Source: Pilatotrama ljubarskyi (taxonomy: Eukaryota; Basidiomycota; Agaricomycetes; Polyporales; Polyporaceae). Taken from it: DNA of 15,972 bases. Every line of letters begins with the position of its first letter. The stretch's first letter is position 1. Made by a program: the position numbers and the translations under genes. Below are positions 8,920 to 15,972 of the stretch, piece by piece. The stretch lies in contig MU277779.1 of the NCBI GenBank assembly GCA_022385805.1, positions 50,675 through 66,646 on the forward strand, given 5' to 3'. The notes under the pieces are model-generated. The model was not told the origin of the DNA, did no database searches, and saw only the letters and a list, made by a program, of their open reading frames with translations.

Positions 8920-10470
8920 ATGGTTAGCCTATCACCGCTTCGCCCATACTAACCGTTATCTTTGGACTGACTCCACTTGCGTGCTGGACAGGCAATCACG
9001 AAGAAGGCGTCAAACGCTTTACGATTTGGCATCCTTGGGGCTGCTCGCATTGGTCCCGACGCCCTCCTGACACCTGCAAAGAGCCACGCAGAGGTTGTCA
9101 TTTCAGCGGTCGCTTGTAGAGACCCCGCGAAGGGAACCAAGTACGCGAAGACCCACAGTATCCCAAAGGTCTACAGCAGGTCGGGATGCTATCAAAGTGC
9201 GTAACCGCCGTGTTACTCGTCATTTACATGTACTCAAGCATTACAGAGCTCCTGGATGACGCGGAGATCGATGCTGTCTACGTCGCTGTATGTACCCGGC
9301 GGGTTCTAGCACTGTCTCTACCTTGCTTACTACGCTTTCTTCTCTCAGTTGCCAAATGCGCTCCACTTCGAATGGTCTATGCGGGGACTCAATGCTGGCA
9401 AACACGTCCTCATTGAGAAGCCTGTGGCGGACACAGCCGAGGAGGCGCGCCAAATTTTTGCTCTAGCTGAAGTGAAGGGTCTAGTCGCCTTGGAAGCGAT
9501 CCACTTCACGTCTGTCTCTGGTGCATTGGATCTGGCTTCTACGCTGACTTGTGTACCCCATTTCCGCAGTTTTCATCCTGCAACGCAACGAGTCAAAGCA
9601 ATCATCGACAGTGGGGAGCTGGGTAAGGTCAAGAATGCGGTCGGGGAGTTCGCTGTCCCCAGCATCCTGTCTCCCTTCTTCTTCCTCAAGGACGACATTC
9701 GGTTCAGCTATGACCTCGGCGGCAGTTGCACCATGGATATGGGTGGTATGTCACTGCACACTGTTCTATATTGCCTTTTCCGCATTTTCTAATCGAAGCG
9801 CCTAGTCTATCCCCTCGCCGCTATACGCTACCTCACTGGGACCGAGATGGACGTTCCTCAAGTTACGAAAGCCACTGCCTTCGGTCAGCCAGAGACTACG
9901 CGGATTGACCGAGGCATGCACACTACGTACGCGCTCCCCGATTCGGTCTCGGGAGAGATGTACGTAGACTTCGCTATGCCTGGATGGGGTCCTTTTGGCA
10001 TGTTGCCCCGGATGCCTAAGTTGAGCGTCAAGGTGGCGCTGGAGGGCGGGGATATCGAGTTCTTCAACTACCCACTTGCCGGATCGTACCATTGGATCAA
10101 GGTCAAGCCCAGGCGAGGGAGCGCACGCACGGAGAAAGTATACAAGCTCCCGAACGGTGGTGGAGAGACCTCCTGGACCACGTGCGTATCATGCTGCTCA
10201 GAGGCCCACGTTCAAGGCGGCGCTATTGCTCATGATCTGCTCGCAGCTACCGGTACCAGCTTGAGGCATTTGTCGACAAAGTACGCGGGCGAACGCCACA
10301 GTACTGGACCAATCCGAAGACGACCATCATGCAGATGGAGTGCATTGAGAAGATCTACTCAGCTGTGAGTGCAGTTGGCTTGTCGCAAGCGTATGTGCGG
10401 CTCAGTGTTGCGTGCTCAGGCCGGGATGCCTCCGCGCATTGCCTCGTCCTACGTACCTCCGGTAATGTAA
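8920..10470 (+). CDS. Gfo/Idh/MocA-family NAD(P)-dependent oxidoreductase
   Basis: Predicted cytosolic dehydrogenase, closest in motif pattern to fungal dihydrodiol / D-xylose 1-dehydrogenases; the substrate cannot be read from sequence. Exons are 8920-8922, 8992-9179, 9239-9287, 9349-9509, 9570-9745, 9806-10181, 10247-10364 and 10420-10470, giving 1122 nt and 373 aa. The Rossmann motif FGILGAARIGP lies at residues 13-23. ELLDDAEIDAVYVALPNALH spans about 67-86, and GKHVLIEKP with the family's EKP at 103-105. EAIHFTFHPATQRVKAII follows, then GGSCTMDMGVYPLAAIRYLTG, and YRYQLEAFVDKVRGRTPQ near the C-terminus. All junctions have GT..AG ends and the frame closes exactly. The first exon is only the ATG in good context (CCAAATGG), followed by a 69-nt intron with a CTAAC branch point; the start is therefore inferred. 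No signal peptide is seen. It is convergent with the P450 gene downstream. Confidence 0.92.
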
Positions 10471-11048
10471 CGACGCGCTGCCCGGATGGCGAACTGCGGC
10501 GTCTACTCGCCTCATGTCTAGCTGCAATCTGAAGGTCTCGGGTAATATCCTTGGTTTCCGCCTTCGCTCCTCTGTATGCGCGGTACATAACACCGTGACG
10601 GAGTTCTCGGAGTTCTATCAGTAGTTGTTTCCACGCAGTCACTCGTTGACAGAGATTCCTGTAATGAAGTGGCATTTCACTATCGCGTGTGTGCAGTACA
10701 CTAGCACCAGACTGCCCCGGACCCTTTGACTGCGGTGCAAGTGCTGGGCTGCGGTCCGCAACCAGTACCTGCAACCCAGCATGCCGCCGGAGAGCCTTCT
10801 GTGCATGGAGCTCAGAGAGCGGTCATTCGACTCAGTTGGGATTGGGTGCAGTGATATCGTTGAGTTCGCGAAGGTGCCAACCTGCCATCCAACCACTCCG
10901 GACTACCGAATGTCAACGGGAACTCTTTACATTCTGTCACCTTTCTTTGCCGACAGACGGAGGTTATAGTTCTGCCAGTCCATGACAGTGATGCAAACAC
11001 GCCGTATATTCGAAATCTCCTGGCACCGTGCGCTATCTAAGCTCGCTG
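10471..11048. other. Spacer between convergent genes
   Basis: This 578-nt stretch lies between the dehydrogenase stop and the P450 stop, so it must hold both 3' UTRs and poly(A) signals. Open frames here are short and have no motif. An imperfect inverted repeat at 10742-10781 is listed separately. Confidence 0.5.
10742..10781. repeat. Imperfect inverted repeat between convergent genes
   Basis: TGCTGGGCTGCGGT (10742-10755) pairs with ACCTGCAACCCAGCA (10767-10781), with one G-T type difference and one bulged base. The loop is about 11 nt. A role in 3'-end formation of the flanking convergent transcripts is possible but unsupported. Confidence 0.4.
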
Positions 11049-13224
11049 CTACATGACAGCCGGCCAGTTCACGCCAGGATGACGCGACATCCGCACAAGC
11101 AAAGGCTTCTCCAGGAACATGGTGCGCATGTTCTGCATACCCTCACGGACGCCCGGAACATCGAACCCCTCGGGAAACTCGAAGTCACAGGCTAGTATGA
11201 CACGCGCGAGAGCATGGCGCATCTCTTGGTAGGCGATGGTCTTTCCAATGCAAGCATGTTCCCCTGCAATGTGATGAGCGGCATCAGATTCTTGTATTGC
11301 ATGATAGAAGCACTATCGACATACTGAACGAGAATGAGGCAAGCACGTTCTTGTTAGCTTTCGTCTGGAGTCCGAGACCGCCAGGAATCCAGCGCAGAGG
11401 GTGAAAATTCTGTAGAAGCATTGGTGAGCCTAGGATATTCTCTACAGTACAGAACCAGCGCAAATACCAGAGGGTCCGGATAGAAATTGTCAGGGCTCAT
11501 TTGCTGGGAGTGGGCTGCAAGTGCGACGTCAGTTCCCTCCGGGATGTACTTGTCGTCGACGGTGATTCCTCCTGCCGGTACATGGCACGGGAGGTAGTAC
11601 GGCGATGCCAGGCGGAGCGTCTCATTAATGACAGCGTTCAGGAAGGGGAGGGCGGTCAACGTGGCCATCGAAAGCTCGCCGACTGGGTCAGGGAAAGCCT
11701 TGTCGAGCTCCTCTCTCAAACACTTGAGATATTGGGGGCTAGCAATGAGGTAGTATATGGTGAAGGCGAGGGTGATCGCCGTGTTGTCGGACCCACCAAC
11801 GATAGCGATGACGGCGTCCAAGTCGAGGTCCTCTTGTGGCACCCCAGCTTCGAGCTACACATTCTGAGTCATGCCGCTATGCAAGTAGTAGGACAAGGAT
11901 GGGGAACTCACCCAGTGCGAAGTGAGATCGCGGTACCCCGGGACATCCTCAGCTTTGGCCCTCGTGCGCATCATACTTGCTGCCATCCTCCGGAGGGCGT
12001 GCATATCCTTCGTGAATGGTATGTGCCAGGCAATGTCAAGGATCCAGGGCGTCAGACCAACACTATGCATACGAATTCAGTAGGTGTACCAGCGACCAGC
12101 GATGTAACAGAGATATACCACAGACCTATCGAGCAGCGCTGTAGCGACTTTCCCTGTGTTGACGACATCGTCCGGATCACCATTCTCTAAGAATTCCTGA
12201 ACCACGCGTTAGGCAACTCAGGACACCTCAGGGCAGACGGGTCCACTTACGAGCTTATTGCACCCTCCGAAGACAAAGTCGCCCTGCGTATTCGGTGAAC
12301 GTGCAGCAATTCCTCCACCGAAGGATCACATACCATCAGGTCGTAGGACCAGTGGAAGAACGCCTCCACGAGATCGACGTAGCCGGCCTCATTGCTGGCT
12401 TGTCTCTTCTCCAGACATCTCAAGAACTGCCAGGTCCTCTTTTCGACCAGTGGCAGGATTTGAGCGAGTCTGGGATGAAGGGATGCTGTCAACTGAACGA
12501 AAACAACACATCATATAGAAGGTCGTACCCGTTGGGAGTGAAGAAGCCGCTCCAGATGCGCCTACGCTCACGATGGATCTCCTTGGACTCCTGTTTGAAG
12601 AAAAGGGCGACCGCTTTGTTGTCGTGGTCTGGCATTCTGTACGAGTCGCTTTTCTCTAGGGTGAGATACAGGGAAGTCGCGCCCGGTGAGTTGATCGAGA
12701 GCGCATTCGGGCCTGAAGCTGTTCATTAGCGACTCAAGTGGTTCGAGGAAGAAAGATGGACATACCGATATGCAGGAAAGGCCCATACTTGGCGTGCAAG
12801 CGGTCCAGTGCGAGGTAGCGCTTGCCGCCGTAAGAGACGTACAATAGCCATAGGTTTGTGATCTTGCAGATAACAGGCCCAGGATACTCGGCCAATGGGT
12901 GGAACGGAGAAAGACGGTATCCAACCGTGAGCAGCAACATAGTCGACACGTAAGCCAGGTATATAAGAGTTGCCTCGTGAGCCGCCGAGCGCGAGAGGTC
13001 ACTGAAACCCACTTTGATCATGCCGTATGCAAGGACGGCTGAGAGGGTCAAGAAAGCCAATGCATGATCACCACGCATGCCGTACTTGTGGAAGTAGAGA
13101 TACGAAGCCTACCAAGCGAACCGTATCGTTGTGAGTACACCGAGACTTTGACTCTCAGGCTTTGAGGTTGGTGGATGCTCACCACGCCTGCGGTGCTCGC
13201 ACCGATATAGGTGCTGTCGACCAT
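11049..13224 (-). CDS. Cytochrome P450 monooxygenase (microsomal)
   Basis: Heme-thiolate monooxygenase expected in the ER membrane, using electrons from NADPH-P450 reductase; substrate unknown. Minus-strand exons are 13224-13183, 13108-12766, 12712-12529, 12469-12334, 12283-12251, 12196-12126, 12062-11912, 11854-11468, 11409-11325 and 11263-11049. They total 1647 nt and 548 aa with no stop. N-terminal hydrophobic helices (about residues 30-46 and 60-78) precede the hinge YRLSPFHPLAEYPGP. RERRRIWSGFFTPNG is the C-helix WxxxF-type region. YDLM joined to GDFVFGGCNKL is typical of basidiomycete P450s. The I-helix GGSDNT lies at about 340-345 and the ExxR motif ETLR at 398-401. FHPLRW (about 451-456) is the PERF-like segment. 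The heme ligand is Cys482 in FSFREHACIGK. The codon before EHACIG is split by an intron and reads Arg, where Gly is usual. EKPLLVRMSRHPGVNW ends the protein. Introns are 50-74 nt. Divergent from the methyltransferase gene, convergent with the dehydrogenase. Confidence 0.93.
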
Positions 13225-14071
13225 GGTTGTGTTGTCTGTAAATATGTCAGGAGAAATACTGGAGTGGCCTAGTGGGCAGTCTTGGTCGAGATCCTTTGGG
13301 AGCACTCCATTATATTACTTGAACGCTAGCCTGGCAGGGCGCTGTATTCCAAGTCAGGGAGACTGGTGTTACTCGGATGCTGGGTCCGAGGGCTGGCCCC
13401 CAGAAGAAAGCTCCGAGGTAGCGCGTGAAGATGAAGATGCCACATGCTGATAATCCATCTAAAGAAGATCGAGAGTGTGGCAATGCCTCGCTGCTCATGG
13501 TAGGTGCATGAGAATGCGAAGCCTTCAAGCGAAGCCTTGCGAGTCCAGCCACGCGGCGCACTGAGCTTTCAAGCGCATATATGCGCCCGCAGCTTCAACT
13601 TCAAGTGGACACTGTCTTCGGCCTTCTACTACTTGATGACTCTGAACTCGGGATAAGCTCCTGTCTTGGCTTGGTGTTCATTCTCCAAAAAAAATCGATC
13701 ATGTTCCTGTTGCGAGTTCTGCTCAGACTGCCAGTGATCCTATCGCGGGCGGGCCGCATCAGGGCGCAGAGAACACGAGCTCTTGACAACGTTCCCTGGC
13801 TCCAGTTCCTGGCTCCAATCGTCTAGACCGCCTGAGCCTGAGCAGTCTTTCAACAAGGAAGGTATCTGACATGGCTGCATCCAATCACTGGCACACTGTC
13901 TGCAGGAATTCTCAAATCATGGTGATGCTAATTCGAATTCAAACACCGATTTCTCTTGAAGATGGCGAGACACGCCGCGACTGCCGCGTGAGATCCAGCG
14001 TGAAGGTAAAGACCCTATATACTCGGAGTCTGGCCCCACTGAGGCTGGACAAGTTGTCTCTCTGTTCGTGA
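13225..14071. other. Intergenic region between divergent P450 and ICMT-like genes
   Basis: About 850 nt that should contain both promoters. A minus-strand frame near 13310-13561 includes ACGIFIFTRYLGAFFWGPAL, a hydrophobic stretch that resembles a transmembrane segment. It has no supporting neighbours, so I do not call it a gene. The plus-strand frame 13581-13826 is also unsupported. I could not define a TATA box or operator with confidence. Confidence 0.45.
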
Positions 14072-14827
14072 ATGGCCATGCTCCTGCTCAAGCCTCTACT
14101 TCTCGTCACCTCAGCTATTCTTTGTGGTCGTGTGTTGACACCACCCAGGCCTCGTGTATCCGAAGCGACCTACAAGGTATACAAGGGTCAGCTATTCGAA
14201 TACCTTGTCCGCTCTTTGGCGTATCTTGCATGCGTATGTTATGCAAGCCATCTCTTGGAAAACTCACACTGAAGGCATCTCATGCAGTACACAATCATCG
14301 CCTCGTCGCTGAGCCAGACCATCCTCTTGCTCATCAACCAGAGACTTTCGCCTGTCGAATCCTGGTTATGCCCCGCAGCCCACGATATGCAGCCACTTGC
14401 GGCCATTTCTACCAGGTTCCTCGTCGGATTCGGTCTGGTGCTCTTGGGTAGCACTGTCCGACTCTGGTCATTCCGTGCACTCGGGAAGTTCTTCATGTAC
14501 GAAGTTACTCTCCAGCACGATCACCGCCTCATCACTTCCGGCCCCTATGCATTCGCCAGGCATCCCTCATACACGAGCATGCTGCTGCTACTCATTGGAG
14601 AGCATCTTATGCAATTTGGTCCCAGCGGATACCTCCTGCATTGCGGGATAGATCACACGCCCTTCGGATTCCTCATCATCCTATGGCGCTTCGCGACATT
14701 CTTCGCATCCTACTCCCTCATCCGCCGCTGTGATGTCGAGGATAAACAGCTCTGTGCACGGTTTGGTGCGGAATGGAAGGATTACGCGACCAAAGTGCAG
14801 TACAAGATCTTGCCGTATATACTGTGA
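14072..14827 (+). CDS. Protein-S-isoprenylcysteine O-methyltransferase-like protein
   Basis: Predicted ER membrane methyltransferase of the ICMT family, which uses S-adenosylmethionine to methylate the C-terminal carboxyl of prenylated proteins. Basidiomycetes carry many ICMT-like paralogs, so the true substrate is uncertain. Exons are 14072-14233 and 14288-14827, giving 702 nt and 233 aa. The 54-nt intron starts GTATGT and ends ATGCAG. A TGA stop sits directly before the ATG in the same frame, which fixes the start. Hydrophobic helices are seen at about 1-20, 44-60, 95-115, 149-165 and 178-195. The SAM-binding core reads LGKFFMYEV, then HRLITSGPYAFARHPSYTS (about 133-151), with the conserved RHPSY at 145-149; the residue after YT is Ser where Gly is common. 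CDVEDKQLCARFGAEWKDYA (about 202-221) matches the C-terminal ED...FG.EW..Y motif. The protein ends KILPYIL. Divergent from the P450. Confidence 0.9.
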
Positions 14828-15587
14828 AAGTGCGCAGCCATGTTCAATACTTTCTCGTGAGTCGCCTGCTACTCGATCGTCTTTCGACGAGCTCATGAGG
14901 GTTGATCACATCAGGAATTGTGCCCGGGCCGTTTGAGAGAATGGCCTGCTCTTGCATGGAGGACTCCGGCTACACTTTGTATCTGCGCTCTGTAGAGTAC
15001 CGAGCTGTGACACAGAATGCTTCACTTGTGATGTGTACTATGCACACTCCAGCCCCGCCCCAGCCTCGCACTGTGCTGGTCAAGAATGAAGCGACAGGAG
15101 TGAGAAAAAGCGATGAGGTTCGAGTTGGCCTGTCGGTCTCACATCGTCTTGAGCATCAAGCTACTGCTTATCCAAGTCGGAACTAGCCCTCGCATAGACG
15201 GATGAAGGTTCAAGTCCTACACGAGGTCCACTCAAGGGGAAGAGATGAACGTGAACCCGGACATCATAATTCGAACGACACGGCCTTAGCTTCAGTACAC
15301 AATGCTGAGGTTCGCGGTCTTCCATTTGTTTGCCGTACTTTAGGGAACGACACGGCCAGGCCGCGAGTGCGGCGCAATGCTGGCAGGCTTCCAGTGCCAT
15401 GAGTATATTGCGGTACTACCAGCTGGCAAGTGCGATGGCACCGCACATCCTCACACGTCAGACAAAGTTGACCTTGACACCGCACTGTGAACAGTCGGAG
15501 GTGCCTTAGTTCATCTTCTGCAGACTCCGAAGCCAGATAGGGAGGCTGGAATGATACTCAGGCTGTATCGTTCAAGTTCACGTTCGA

Positions 15588-15630
15588 GTGACCCCTGAAG
15601 TCGTTGATGTTTGGGGGTGTCAGGGGTCAC
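15588..15630. repeat. Perfect 11-bp inverted repeat
   Basis: GTGACCCCTGA (15588-15598) is the exact reverse complement of TCAGGGGTCAC (15620-15630), with a 21-nt loop. It sits 19 nt before a second hairpin. No gene context is visible. Confidence 0.65.
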
Positions 15631-15649
15631 GTCACGCCGTGTAGCTGCT

Positions 15650-15679
15650 GCGCTCACCGAGCGTTTGAGCGGTGAGCGC
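15650..15679. repeat. Perfect 10-bp inverted repeat
   Basis: GCGCTCACCG (15650-15659) is the exact reverse complement of CGGTGAGCGC (15670-15679), with a 10-nt loop. It is G/C-rich and follows closely on the hairpin at 15588-15630. Confidence 0.65.
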
Positions 15680-15972
15680 TGCGACCGCCCACCATGGCCA
15701 TCGACTCGGATGCGGTCATGCCACATACAGCATGGACGTAAATTAGTATTCATATCCAGGCTTCTGCGTCCCATGCAGCAGCGTCTGCTGTTGAGCAGGG
15801 CTTGGCACGCAGAGGAAAGCCCGCTAGGCTCAGCTTACCTGTGGAGCACTTGGGTAGAGGCACACGTAGTGGTTGAGGATAGAAAGCGACTTAGAGATCC
15901 GCTCCTACAGAGCGGTCTTATATACTACTGTACATGTGGCTGTGCTAGAACTATCCAGTATCTACCAGCCAC

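Larger units (their letters stand above)
14828..15972. other. Terminal region without a recognised gene
   Basis: The first part is presumably the 3' UTR of the ICMT-like gene. Open frames (for example 14902-15186 +, 15161-15400 -, 15511-15774 -) are short and have no motif or splice-supported continuation. The notable structures are two neighbouring perfect hairpins at 15588-15679. A TATA-like TTATATACT occurs near 15918, which might belong to a gene beyond the window edge. Confidence 0.45.

Noticed and set aside
12251..12528. A 43-nt intron in the P450 ending after TTGACAG, giving TPNASLHPRL
   Set aside because: The donor phase does not match that acceptor. A 59-nt intron (12470-12528) ending CATCCCAG restores FTPNGLAQILPLVEKR and closes the whole frame.
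14902..15186. A possible small plus-strand gene after the ICMT-like gene
   Set aside because: No motif or hydrophobic pattern and no supporting splice signals; probably untranslated or intergenic sequence.
15110..15225. GGTTCGAGTT and GGTTCAAGTCC, which resemble the tRNA B box
   Set aside because: No matching acceptor stem, D arm or anticodon arm could be folded around either one, and the T stem of the second has a mismatch.
1..15972. Transposon ends, target-site duplications, CRISPR arrays, prokaryotic operons
   Set aside because: I looked for terminal repeats, regularly spaced repeats and transposase or reverse transcriptase motifs and found none; the gene structure is eukaryotic.

Overview
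The window looks like nuclear DNA of a basidiomycete fungus, probably an agaricomycete. Genes are split by many 41-74 nt introns with GT..AG ends (one GC..AG). The gene families are typical of mushrooms and polypores: a DUF6534 membrane protein, a microsomal cytochrome P450, an isoprenylcysteine methyltransferase-like protein, a Gfo/Idh/MocA dehydrogenase, and the remains of a fungal type I fatty acid synthase. I assembled every gene model by hand from splice signals, reading frame and remembered family motifs. No alignment was run.

Layout. (1) 1-743: no gene; one long imperfect hairpin. (2) 744-2778 (+): seven-helix DUF6534 protein, reconstructed as 19 exons giving 339 aa, with several exons of only 10-16 nt. 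(3) 2779-4640: no gene; a (CT)n tract near 4200. (4) about 4643-7140 (+): decayed fatty acid synthase. A beta-subunit N-terminal fragment is followed by alpha-subunit fragments (linker, end of KR, approach to KS), with in-frame stops, frameshifts and deletions. (5) 7141-8919: no convincing gene. (6) 8920-10470 (+): intact 8-exon oxidoreductase of the Gfo/Idh/MocA (dihydrodiol/D-xylose dehydrogenase-like) family, 373 aa. (7) 10471-11048: spacer between convergent genes. (8) 11049-13224 (-): intact 10-exon cytochrome P450, 548 aa. (9) 13225-14071: spacer between divergent genes. (10) 14072-14827 (+): two-exon ICMT-like membrane methyltransferase, 233 aa. (11) 14828-15972: no gene; two neighbouring perfect hairpins.

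The P450, dehydrogenase and methyltransferase lie side by side and could act in one small oxidative pathway, but nothing in the sequence proves this. I found no mobile element with recognisable ends, no RNA gene, no CRISPR array and no clearly new system. The most unusual items are the microexon-rich DUF6534 gene, its GC-AG intron, the FAS relic in beta-then-alpha order, and an arginine at the split codon of the P450 heme motif.
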